From assembly GCA_002683825.1 (NCBI GenBank), contig NYUD01000038.1, positions 1 to 64,000 of the forward strand: a stretch of DNA of 64,000 nt, given 5' to 3'. Below the pieces are notes generated by a model that was given only the letters and a program-made list of their open reading frames with translations, was not told the origin of the DNA and did not search any database. The stretch is from Planctomycetota bacterium. Lineage in GTDB: Bacteria; Planctomycetota; UBA1135; GCA-002686595. Each line of letters starts with the position of its first letter. The first letter of the stretch is position 1. The translations under genes were made by a program, and so were the position numbers. Shown one piece after another: positions 1 through 7,421 of the stretch.

Positions 1-1
1 A

Positions 2-559
2 ACAGGTGGTCAGACGACCTTTTCCTACGGGCTGGAAGTCCGGATCCCCTATCCCACCTACCGGCGCGAGGCGAACGAGGTCTCGACGATCAAAAAGCTC
101 ACCGTCGAGGTGTTCTACCAGCCGGAGTTTGGCGCTGCCGTCGAACCCCTGCCGCGGGCGGTCGTCACCACGACACTGGTGGAGGCAGGCACTCCGATGG
201 ACCAGGAAAAGCACGGCCCTGCACCGTCGCCGCCCTCTTTCCCCCCGGGCGGTGGGGAGCACGAGGTCGACGACTTCGGCGGACCCAGCGGGGGTAGCCC
301 GGGTATCGGTTCCCTGGTCAACGTTCCGGTCTCCTTCGGGGTGACGGGGGATCAAACGGGAGCGGTCTACCAGTTTCGATTCCGCTTGCTGGGGGCTGCC
401 GACGAACAGATCGGCCCTGCCCTCATCGAGTACTTCTCCGACGACGAGGGCACCTCTCAACAACTCGAAGTCGAAAATTCACCCTGGCTCGAACCGGACA
501 ACGGGTTTGGCTTTCATCGACGTGGGGGAGTCGGAAGTGCCTGTTGGCCCTGTTTCTGA
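2..559 (+). CDS. C-terminal part of an unidentified, probably exported protein (5' truncated)
   Basis: The frame is open from base 2 to the TGA at 557-559, so the gene begins outside the window and about 185 residues are visible. The visible part is rich in Gly, Pro and beta-type segments (IPYPTYRREANE, VEVFYQPEFGAAVEPLP, VYQFRFRLLGA) and has a low-complexity Pro/Ser/Gly stretch near residues 75-105. This looks like the C-terminal beta-rich part of a surface or periplasmic protein, loosely like the end of the large lipoprotein at 11.9-15.0 kb. I recognise no domain. Its last 46 bases overlap convergently with the 3' end of the CHAT gene on the minus strand, so the final residues are compositionally odd. 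Frame choice rests on coding-like composition and is moderately certain. Confidence 0.5.
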   Translation, partial: TGGQTTFSYGLEVRIPYPTYRREANEVSTIKKLTVEVFYQPEFGAAVEPLPRAVVTTTLVEAGTPMDQEKHGPAPSPPSFPPGGGEHEVDDFGGPSGGSPGIGSLVNVPVSFGVTGDQTGAVYQFRFRLLGAADEQIGPALIEYFSDDEGTSQQLEVENSPWLEPDNGFGFHRRGGVGSACWPCF

Positions 560-3135
560 CCTCGGCGTCCCAGGAAGAGATAGCCCAAGAGGATGAGCCC
601 GAGGGGAGCGGCGGCGACGATCCACCAGGCGGCGTTCTCTTCCCCGGGGAGTGGTGGCAGGTGCTCGTGGCCTGCGCCATAGAGCCGGACCGATAGAAGC
701 TGGATGGGGTGGACGCCGCCCACCCGGGACGCGATCGTCTGCGCGCGAGCACTGCGTAGCGCCTCGGCCGGTGTGTCTCCGGCCCGGATGCGTTCGTGAA
801 AGCCAAGATGCAGCGAAAGCCCGGCGCGAAACTCCAGATCCAGCGATCCCAGAAGTACGTTTCGTGCACCGGCCTTGAGGAAGGCGGCGCCGAGGTGCGT
901 TCGCCCGTCGTCACCCACGCGCACGTTCCCGCGACCGGCTCCACAGGCGATCAGTGAAACGAGCGGTGGAACGGACATGGCCTCGATGTCCTCCGCCCAC
1001 AAAAGATCTCCGCCGGCCAACAGGAGCCCGGCCGGCTGCGGGCGTTCGGGTGAATAGAGCCCGTGGGCGATGAAGGAGAGGGCGGATGCGTCCTCCAGCC
1101 CGGCTCCGGCGAGTTTGTCCTCGCGCGCTTCAGGACCGTACCAGAGGCGCGCGCTGCCGTACAAACTGCTGAGCGCGTCCACGTGGTCCTCGTCGAACGG
1201 GATCGGTTCCAGACGATCGAAAGGCGGCGGCGCCCCGCGCGTATCCGTCGAATAGACAATCTCGATGCCGGGGGCGGGGGGGGCGGCGTTGGAGAGCCGG
1301 CGCGTCAGCCAAACACCGATCGGGAGCGAGGGGATGTGACTGATCGCCTTTTGTGTGCCGATCGGTTCTCCGTCCAAGAGCAACGCATCGAAGGCGAAGA
1401 TGCCCGCGCCTTCGGCCCCCACGACCACGATCTCGGTCCAGGTCCGAAGGGTCTGGGCGAGGTCAGAAGGCAAGAGCAGAGCGCTCGCCCCGCGGACGGC
1501 CTCCTCAAAGGCACTGTCCGATCGGGTGAGCCCGGCACTCAGGTCGAAGGCCGCCTCGCTGAGCGCTGCCTGGGTGCGGCTCAGTCGGTACTCGCCGGCG
1601 AGCTTGTGCACCTTCACATCGTTCTGCGACAGCGTGAAGACGAAGCTCTGTTCGCGGCCCAGGGAGAACAGGACGGCCCCGGCTCCCGGCCCCAGGAGTT
1701 CGTGCTGAACGTCCGCTAGGTCGACGCCGCTCTCCAGGAGCGTCCGCGTCAGCGTACCGAGGGATTGAACGCGCAGGAGATCCTCCAGTGCGGGGCGCAC
1801 TCCCTTCGAGAGCCGGAGCGCCAGCACCTCATTCAGAAACTGGGCTCGCCATGGGGTCTGGAGAAAACCGATGCCGTCCGGTGCGATCGGCGCCTCCGCC
1901 CAGCTCTTCAGAAAACGCTCGAAGATCTCGTTCGATTCCGCCTCCGCCTGCGCGACGCGCGCAGGGCTTGCGGACACACGCGCAGCGCGCCATTCGGTGG
2001 CCTTGAGGGCCAAGAGTGTGCGGCCGCCGTCCTTCGCCGATGGTCCCCAGCCGGCGCTGCGCTCCCGAGCTGCCTCGATCCAGGCGTCGGCCTCTTCCAG
2101 CTCTTTTTCGTCCAGCATGGTGGCGGCGAGAAGCAGCTCGGCCCCGAAGGCCTCGAACTCGTGGGCACCGGGGGCCGTTGCAATACCGACCAGCATCTCG
2201 AACGCCTCCCCGGGCTCCCTGTGCCCCAGTCGCTCCTCTTCCAGAAACGCGCGTGCAACCGTGAAGGAGATGTTGGCCCGTTCCGATGTCCGACCCCGTG
2301 CCCAGAAAGGATGGGCCTGCGCCTCGCGCCACAGGCGCTCGAGCTCCCGGAAGCGCTTCGTCGAAAACGCCAGGCGGATATGGTTGTCAAGCGCTCCCCA
2401 CCACAGGCTGGGTTCGCCGGTCTCGAGAGCGCGCTCTTCGTGTTCGTCAAAGTTCCTGGCTGCGAGCTCGGTTCGACCCAGCTCGAAGTAGAGCTGTCCG
2501 GCCATGTCGAACCACGTACCCACGGCGATGGCGCGCAGATCCTCCGCCGGAAGCGGAGCCTCGAAGGGGTCGCTGTCCTCGCCGAAGAGACCGATCCGAG
2601 CCTCTTCGAGGTGTTCGGCGGAGGTCGTCCATTCGCCCGCGTGGCGCGTGATTTCGGCGAGTTCGATGTGAAGCCAGCATGCGAACGTCTCTTCGCGGGG
2701 GATCTCCGCAAGCTCACCCAGGGCGTGCTCGAGCAGGGTTCGCGCAGTCCACACGTGACCCGCATCCCGCAGGGCCATACTCACGTGCCAGGCGTGCTTC
2801 GCGACGGGGAGCCGTGGGACGTCGCGCACCTGCAGCGCCACGCGATAGTCGGTCACGGAACGCGCCCAGTCGATCGGAACCGAAGTGTCCACCCGTAACC
2901 GTTCTCGAAGTTCAGCGGCGACGTCGTGCACCCTGTCGGCGGAGCCGAGGGCCGGATCCTTCAACTCGGCCAGCCTGGCAGCCAGCGGATCCCCGATCTG
3001 CGCCTGCCCGGGCGTCCACCGAGCCGACACCAGAAGCGTCGTCAGCGCCGCGAAGAAGATGCGGAGCCACTCGCCAGTGGCGCCGCGCGTGCGTCCGCGG
3101 TCAGGGCGTAGACTCTCCAGGCGATTTCGTCGCAT
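514..3135 (-). CDS. CHAT-domain (caspase-like) protease with helical repeats and C-terminal membrane anchor
   Basis: An 873-residue protein. Residues about 24-46 form an N-terminal hydrophobic segment that could be a signal peptide or anchor (LRIFFAALTTLLVSA). Residues about 60-470 are helical and TPR-like. The C-terminal third is a CHAT domain (Caspase HetF Associated with TPRs) with the expected dyad: His691 in SFIAHG and Cys731 in SLIACGAG, 40 residues apart. A transmembrane helix (WWIVAAAPLGLILLGYLFLG) lies near residues 838-858, followed by a basic tail. CHAT proteases cleave partner proteins in signalling and cell-death pathways; the substrate here is unknown. The ATG at 3135 lies 94 bp inside the preceding membrane gene, so the two are coupled, and that gene overlaps the sigma gene. 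No later in-frame start would keep the hydrophobic segment intact. The domain call is strong; location and function are inferred. Confidence 0.82.
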   Translation of the reverse strand: MRRNRLESLRPDRGRTRGATGEWLRIFFAALTTLLVSARWTPGQAQIGDPLAARLAELKDPALGSADRVHDVAAELRERLRVDTSVPIDWARSVTDYRVALQVRDVPRLPVAKHAWHVSMALRDAGHVWTARTLLEHALGELAEIPREETFACWLHIELAEITRHAGEWTTSAEHLEEARIGLFGEDSDPFEAPLPAEDLRAIAVGTWFDMAGQLYFELGRTELAARNFDEHEERALETGEPSLWWGALDNHIRLAFSTKRFRELERLWREAQAHPFWARGRTSERANISFTVARAFLEEERLGHREPGEAFEMLVGIATAPGAHEFEAFGAELLLAATMLDEKELEEADAWIEAARERSAGWGPSAKDGGRTLLALKATEWRAARVSASPARVAQAEAESNEIFERFLKSWAEAPIAPDGIGFLQTPWRAQFLNEVLALRLSKGVRPALEDLLRVQSLGTLTRTLLESGVDLADVQHELLGPGAGAVLFSLGREQSFVFTLSQNDVKVHKLAGEYRLSRTQAALSEAAFDLSAGLTRSDSAFEEAVRGASALLLPSDLAQTLRTWTEIVVVGAEGAGIFAFDALLLDGEPIGTQKAISHIPSLPIGVWLTRRLSNAAPPAPGIEIVYSTDTRGAPPPFDRLEPIPFDEDHVDALSSLYGSARLWYGPEAREDKLAGAGLEDASALSFIAHGLYSPERPQPAGLLLAGGDLLWAEDIEAMSVPPLVSLIACGAGRGNVRVGDDGRTHLGAAFLKAGARNVLLGSLDLEFRAGLSLHLGFHERIRAGDTPAEALRSARAQTIASRVGGVHPIQLLSVRLYGAGHEHLPPLPGEENAAWWIVAAAPLGLILLGYLFLGRRGQKQGQQALPTPPRR

Positions 3136-3746
3136 CGATCGAGCGCCGCCAGCTCGTCCGGCGTCGGCGTGTAGGATGCCTTGCTCAGGCCTTCGATGCG
3201 CAGGATTTCGCTACCCGCGGACTCGACGACCAGGCGGTAGCTGCCCCCGGGGGGCAGGTCGAATACGCTCCAGCGGAATTCCCCGAAGGTCCGGACGGGG
3301 CCCGACGGCTCGAGGTCCGAGATGCCCTTGTTTCCGAGCAAGAGCGGATCGTCGCGCGCGACTTCCCATCCGCCCCCTGCGACCCACAGGGCGGCCCCTA
3401 TGAGCACCAGAAGGCCCGCCGCCATTTGCCATGCCGGGAAGCTAAAGCGCGGGACGCGCGCGGGCCTTTGGAGGGTACGGCTTTGAAAGAAAGCACGGAC
3501 CTTTTCGCGGTCCCGGGCGTCCTTCTCCGTCGGCTCGGACCGCATCACCGACTGGACGAGTTCGCGCTCCCCGGCGGCGAGCTCGGCATAGGCACGCCGG
3601 GTGCGAAGCCAATCCCGGGCCCGTTCCAGGCCCTGCCGATCGTCACCGTAGAGGGCCCCGAGCTCCGGACCCTCGGGATCCCAGTCCCTGTCTCCGGCCT
3701 GCAAGAGCAGTTCCTCTTCCTTCCTGTTGCGATCTTCCTTCGTCAC
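3042..3746 (-). CDS. single-pass membrane protein, candidate anti-sigma partner of the ECF sigma factor
   Basis: A GTG start at 3746 is chosen because it overlaps the sigma-factor TGA (GTGA) and is preceded by a good GGAGGAGG ribosome-binding site. The product is 234 residues. Residues 1-100 are charged, helical and cytoplasmic-like. Residues about 104-125 form one transmembrane helix (AAGLLVLIGAALWVAGG). The remaining 110 residues would be outside the cytoplasm and contain FRWSVFDLPPGGSYRLVVES and YTPTPDELAALD, a small beta-sandwich-like segment. There is no HxxxCxxC zinc-binding motif, so it is not a classical ZAS anti-sigma factor. Position and topology nevertheless fit a membrane-bound regulator of the upstream sigma factor. 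The role is inference from context. Confidence 0.68.
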   Translation of the reverse strand: MTKEDRNRKEEELLLQAGDRDWDPEGPELGALYGDDRQGLERARDWLRTRRAYAELAAGERELVQSVMRSEPTEKDARDREKVRAFFQSRTLQRPARVPRFSFPAWQMAAGLLVLIGAALWVAGGGWEVARDDPLLLGNKGISDLEPSGPVRTFGEFRWSVFDLPPGGSYRLVVESAGSEILRIEGLSKASYTPTPDELAALDRCDEIAWRVYALTADARAAPLASGSASSSRR

Positions 3747-4294
3747 GAGCGCACCCTCCTCCATTCGGGATCGAGCGCCTCGCGCAGGCGATCGATCGCT
3801 CGGTAATAACGGGTCTTGACGGTGCCCAACGGTTCCGAGCGCGAGCTGGCGATCTCCTGGAAGGATTTCTGATCGAAGTGTCTTGCGCGAACGATCGCGG
3901 CGGAGATGTTGTCCAGCTGGTTCAACCTCGCATGCAAGGAGACGGGATCGATCGATGTCTCCTCGGGGGGGGCCTTCGCCGTGAGTTCGGCAGGATCGGG
4001 CTCGAGTTGGCCTCCCCGGCGACGCTTTTTCTCGAACGCCTTTAGGATTTCGTTGCGTCCGAAGCGGAAGGCCCATGTCTCGAGGGCCGCGCGACCTTCG
4101 AAGCCCCCGAGCTTGATCCAGATCGCCGTCAGGGTCTCCTGGGTCACGTCGTCCAGCTCGTGTTCGTCCAGGGACCCCCCCAGCCGCCGGTGCCCCTCGC
4201 GGACCAGCCGCGGCACGCAGGCCATACGCTCGATGAAGGCTTCCATCGCGTCGGCCTCGCCTGCCAGGACCTCGCGCGTGAGGCGTAGGTCCAT
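3743..4294 (-). CDS. ECF-type RNA polymerase sigma factor
   Basis: An extracytoplasmic-function sigma factor of about 183 residues from the ATG at 4294. Region 2 is visible (ELDDVTQETLTAIWIKLGGF, then ALETWAFRFGRNEILKAFEKKRRR). Region 4 ends the protein with a helix-turn-helix (IVRARHFDQKSFQEIASS, then LGTVKTRYYRAIDRLREAL). Upstream ATGs at 4318 and 4381 are open in frame and none of the three has a clear ribosome-binding site, so the start is uncertain. It is first gene of an overlapping three-gene operon with a membrane protein and a CHAT protease. It is divergent from pyrE, with a perfect inverted repeat between them. It probably transcribes its own operon, as is usual for the family, but no promoter match was established. 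Confidence 0.85.
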   Translation of the reverse strand: MDLRLTREVLAGEADAMEAFIERMACVPRLVREGHRRLGGSLDEHELDDVTQETLTAIWIKLGGFEGRAALETWAFRFGRNEILKAFEKKRRRGGQLEPDPAELTAKAPPEETSIDPVSLHARLNQLDNISAAIVRARHFDQKSFQEIASSRSEPLGTVKTRYYRAIDRLREALDPEWRRVRS

Positions 4295-4414
4295 GGGGTG
4301 GGACGGTGGAGAGGGCATCCCCACAGGAGAACAACAACGGGGCGACGTGAAAAGGTCGAGCGGCCAGACATTCGAAACCATGGCGGCACATAGGCCCGAA
4401 GAGAGGGCGGCAGG

Positions 4415-4450
4415 TCTCAGATTCCGGCTCGAAAATTGCGGAATCTGAGA
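4415..4450. promoter_or_regulatory. perfect 12-bp inverted repeat in the sigma factor/pyrE divergent intergenic region
   Basis: TCTCAGATTCCG at 4415-4426 is repeated as its exact reverse complement CGGAATCTGAGA at 4439-4450, around a 12-base A/T-richer spacer. It sits about 50 bp upstream of the pyrE ATG and about 120 bp upstream of the preferred sigma-factor start. No T-run follows on either strand, so it is not an intrinsic terminator. It could be a dimeric repressor operator or a hairpin in the pyrE leader. Confidence 0.6.
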
Positions 4451-4500
4451 ATCCGCTTTCGGTTCACCTCGTCCATCGGTTGGAATTCGCTCGACCCACG

Positions 4501-5172
4501 ATGCAGACCTACAAGCGCCAGTTCATCGAATTCCTCATCCGCACGGGCGCCCTGACCTTCGGTGATTTCGAGACCAAGAGCGGCCGCCGTACACCCTATT
4601 TCATCAACCTCGGCAACGTCCGTCGCGGCCCCCAGATCCTCGAGCTGGCCCGCTTCTATGCCGCGGCCATTTGCGACCAGGTCCCGGGCGGCTACGACGT
4701 TCTCTTCGGTCCGGCCTACAAGGCCATCCCCCTGGTCTGTACCACCGCCCTGATCCTCGCTTCGGAGCACGGGGTGGACGTGCCCTTTTCCTTCGACCGC
4801 AAGGAGGCGAAGGACCACGGCGAGGGCGGCCGCCTGGTGGGCCACGTGCCGGCGGAGGGCGAGCGGGTGCTGATCCTCGAGGATGTGACGACGGCCGGGA
4901 CCTCGATCCGCCAGGCGGTGGCCCTGCTTTCGGACACGGCTCGGATCGAGCTGGCCGGATTGGTCGTTGCGATCGATCGGATGGAGCGGGGCCTGGGAGA
5001 AAAATCCGCCCTCTGTGAACTGGCGGAGGAGTTCTCCATGTTCACCTGCGCCATCGTCACGATCGACGAGGTCGTCGAGGTACTGGCGAGCCGGGAAATC
5101 GACGGGCGGGCTCTCCTCGACGGGGAGCTCCTGGAACGAATTCGCCGTTATCGCGCGCAATACGGCGCCTGA
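4501..5172 (+). CDS. pyrE: orotate phosphoribosyltransferase
   Basis: Converts orotate and PRPP to orotidine 5'-phosphate in de novo pyrimidine synthesis (cytosol). The 223-residue product has the family landmarks: an N-terminal ALTFGDFETKSGRRTPYFINLG substrate region (residues about 18-38), the flexible-loop segment FDRKEAKDHGEGG (98-110) and the PRPP-binding loop VLILEDVTTAGTSI (123-136). The ATG at 4501 gives the usual N-terminus; an upstream TTG at 4480 would add only seven residues. It stands alone, without other pyr genes, divergent from the ECF sigma operon, and is followed by a 360-bp leader before rho. Confidence 0.95.
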   Translation: MQTYKRQFIEFLIRTGALTFGDFETKSGRRTPYFINLGNVRRGPQILELARFYAAAICDQVPGGYDVLFGPAYKAIPLVCTTALILASEHGVDVPFSFDRKEAKDHGEGGRLVGHVPAEGERVLILEDVTTAGTSIRQAVALLSDTARIELAGLVVAIDRMERGLGEKSALCELAEEFSMFTCAIVTIDEVVEVLASREIDGRALLDGELLERIRRYRAQYGA

Positions 5173-5531
5173 AAGAATTCTCCTTGGGCCTGGAGAAAAC
5201 CCGCATCTCGGGTCGATAAGGGGGGAGGAGCTGAGAGAGAGCAGGATTCTTGGCCACTGGGGCTTTTGCTCCGCCGTCCGATCAGGCATCCTCTTCTCGT
5301 TACGGCTCGTCACCTGGTGCCTCGCCCCGGAGGCGATCGCCCGTACGACGCCCGGATGCGCCACGCCTCTCTTCGGAGAGGGCCGCGGGGACGGCCCCGA
5401 AGTGCCACTGGATGCATCCGGGAGAGCTTCCAGCCCATCTGGATCTTTAATCACTCGCTTCCGGCGATCTGGCAGCGGCCTCCCCCGTCTCTTTGCGACG
5501 GCTTTTGTCCCTAGACGAAAGAACGACTCTC
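5173..5531 (+). other. intergenic region between pyrE and rho with adjacent stem-loops
   Basis: No convincing gene. Two abutting hairpins are visible. CCTCTC-TTCG-GAGAGG at 5366-5381 is a 6-bp stem closed by a UUCG tetraloop. GGCCG-N6-CGGCC follows at 5381-5396, sharing one base with the first. No T-run follows, so neither is an intrinsic terminator. They may form the end of the pyrE transcript or part of a long structured rho leader; rho leaders are autoregulated in some bacteria. This is suggestive only. Confidence 0.45.
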
Positions 5532-7379
5532 TTGGCCTCTAAAAAAGCGACCAAGTCCTCGCACCGCTCTTCGACCAAGAGTGCCCCCTTCGGGGCGGGT
5601 GCGATCGACACTCCGAACTCGAAAGACGCCGACGCGGCCCAAGCGCCGAAGCGTGCGGCGAAGAGGAAGAGTTCCAAGACCACGAAGAAGAAAAAGGTGA
5701 ACGCCCGCCGAACGGGGACCGCGAAGGCCGGAGAGCCCGAGACTCCGAAGGCCGAGAAGGTACCCGCTGCATCCAGGAAGAAGGCTGGCGAAGCCACGAA
5801 GGCGACAGGGTCTGGCGCGTCTTCGAGCAACGGCACGCTCGGGGAGGCCGAACCGAGGTCGCGCTCCCGCGTGCGAAAGCGTAGCGAAGAGGAGGTCAGG
5901 GAGACTCCCTCCCGGGAAAGGAAGCCCCGTGAGCGGACACGCAGCCGGCGCGAACCCGAGGAAACCTCTGCGGCCCCGCTGTCCTTCGACGAACCCGACC
6001 CGCGGCGCGAGCGGCAGGAACCCGCGCAACAGGGGCCGCAATCCGGTGGACAGAGCGATGCCCAGCCGTCCCAGCAAGGAGGCGAGCGTCGCTCCGCCCG
6101 TGCCGAAAAGCGTCGTCGCTGGCAGGAGCGTCGCAGGCAGAAACGCCGCCAGCGGCGCGATGGGGGAGACACCCAGCAGGCTCCCGCTGCGGCACAGCGC
6201 CAAGGACGTTCCCGCCCGAAGAGCACGCACCAAAGCGTTCGCGGACGCTCCGCAGTTGAGCGTCGCGAGGTGGAGGGGTTGTTGGTGCTCGAACAAGCCA
6301 GCCACGGCCATCTGCGCGAACGTTCGCGTGGTTATCTACCGTCCAAAGAGGACGTGCACGTCCCGCCGCGCCTGGTCCAGAAGTTGGGCCTGCGTGACGG
6401 CGCCCTCGTCAAGGGCAGCGTGCGTCGCGGACAGGGGCGTAGCAAGTGGGAACTCCATGACGTCGAAACGGTCGACGGCAAGAACCCCCAGGAGGTTTGC
6501 AACCTGCCCGCCTTCAAGAGCCTGACCAGCATCGACCCCGACTTCCACTACGCCGTCGGCGATGGCAGCGAGGAAGTCTCTTTGATGGTGGTCGATCTCC
6601 TCTGCCCCGTCGGGCGCGGGCAGCGTGGATTGATCGTGGCGCCGCCCCGATCCGGCAAGACCATCCTGTTGCAGCAGTTTGCGAAGGCGGTCGAGAAGAT
6701 CTATCCCGAGGTGAATCTGATGGTCCTCTTGGTGGACGAGCGTCCCGAAGAGGCCACCGAATGGACGCGTTCGCTGGAGAATGGCCAGGTCTTCGTAAGC
6801 ACGAACGACGAGATGGCCAAGAAGCACGTCGAGCTGTGCGAAGTCGTCTGGCGTCGCTGCAAGCGTATGGTCGAGCTGGGCGAGGACGTGATCCTGCTCC
6901 TGGATTCAATCACGCGTATGGGCCGCGCATACAACAACGTCAAGGGCAACTCCGGCAAGACGATGTCGGGCGGTATCGACTCGCGAGCCCTCGAACGGCC
7001 GAAGCAGTTCTTCGGTGCGGCACGGAACACGGAGACGGCGGGATCTCTGACGATTCTTGCGACCGCGCTGATCGAGACTGGCAGCCAGATGGACCGTGTG
7101 ATCTTCGAGGAGTTCAAGGGCACGGGCAACATGGAGTTGGTGTTGTCACGCAAGCTCTCCGATCGCCGGATCTTTCCCTCCATCGACATCGAAAAGACAG
7201 GTACGCGCAAGGAGGAGAAATTGCACTCCAAACTGCGCATGCACCGCGTCACCGTCCTGCGCCGCGTGCTCACGCGCATGCACTGGGCAGAGGCGATGGA
7301 GCTTCTGGTTACGAAGCTGGACGACGTCGAGAAAATCGACGACTTTCTATCGCGCTTCGACGTTGACCCCGAAGACTGA
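5532..7379 (+). CDS. rho: transcription termination factor Rho with long basic N-terminal extension
   Basis: A hexameric RNA-dependent ATPase/translocase that terminates transcription. From TTG 5532 the product is about 615 residues, against roughly 420 for E. coli Rho. The first ~230 residues are a low-complexity Lys/Arg/Ser/Glu/Ala region (KRKSSKTTKKKKVNARRT, RRWQERRRQKRRQRR), presumably disordered and RNA-binding. The primary RNA-binding domain starts near EGLLVLEQASHGHLR. The motor follows with Walker A APPRSGKT (residues about 370-378), VDERPEEATEW, LLLDSITRMGRAYNN, the secondary-site loop GNSGKTMSGG and RPKQFFGAARN. There is no in-frame ATG near the 5' end; TTG 5532 (MASKKATK) and TTG 5493 are candidates. 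An ABC operon starts 42 bp downstream. Identification is certain; the start is not. Confidence 0.95.
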   Translation: MASKKATKSSHRSSTKSAPFGAGAIDTPNSKDADAAQAPKRAAKRKSSKTTKKKKVNARRTGTAKAGEPETPKAEKVPAASRKKAGEATKATGSGASSSNGTLGEAEPRSRSRVRKRSEEEVRETPSRERKPRERTRSRREPEETSAAPLSFDEPDPRRERQEPAQQGPQSGGQSDAQPSQQGGERRSARAEKRRRWQERRRQKRRQRRDGGDTQQAPAAAQRQGRSRPKSTHQSVRGRSAVERREVEGLLVLEQASHGHLRERSRGYLPSKEDVHVPPRLVQKLGLRDGALVKGSVRRGQGRSKWELHDVETVDGKNPQEVCNLPAFKSLTSIDPDFHYAVGDGSEEVSLMVVDLLCPVGRGQRGLIVAPPRSGKTILLQQFAKAVEKIYPEVNLMVLLVDERPEEATEWTRSLENGQVFVSTNDEMAKKHVELCEVVWRRCKRMVELGEDVILLLDSITRMGRAYNNVKGNSGKTMSGGIDSRALERPKQFFGAARNTETAGSLTILATALIETGSQMDRVIFEEFKGTGNMELVLSRKLSDRRIFPSIDIEKTGTRKEEKLHSKLRMHRVTVLRRVLTRMHWAEAMELLVTKLDDVEKIDDFLSRFDVDPED

Positions 7380-7421
7380 CTCCCCGCGCCACCGCATGAT
7401 GAGCTCTCGAAGGAGGGGCGG

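Noticed and set aside
3042-4391. 449-aa minus-strand ORF covering the sigma gene in another frame
   Set aside because: Only the last 234 codons look coding. The upstream part is a frame shadow of the sigma factor, and the GTGA overlap with a good ribosome-binding site fixes the start at 3746.
5366-5396. Intrinsic terminator after pyrE
   Set aside because: The hairpins are stable, but no T-run follows, so they are listed only as leader or 3'-end structure.
4417-5454. Long minus-strand ORF (345 aa) antisense to pyrE
   Set aside because: It is a high-GC shadow of pyrE: its codons mirror the PyrE frame and it has no domain character.
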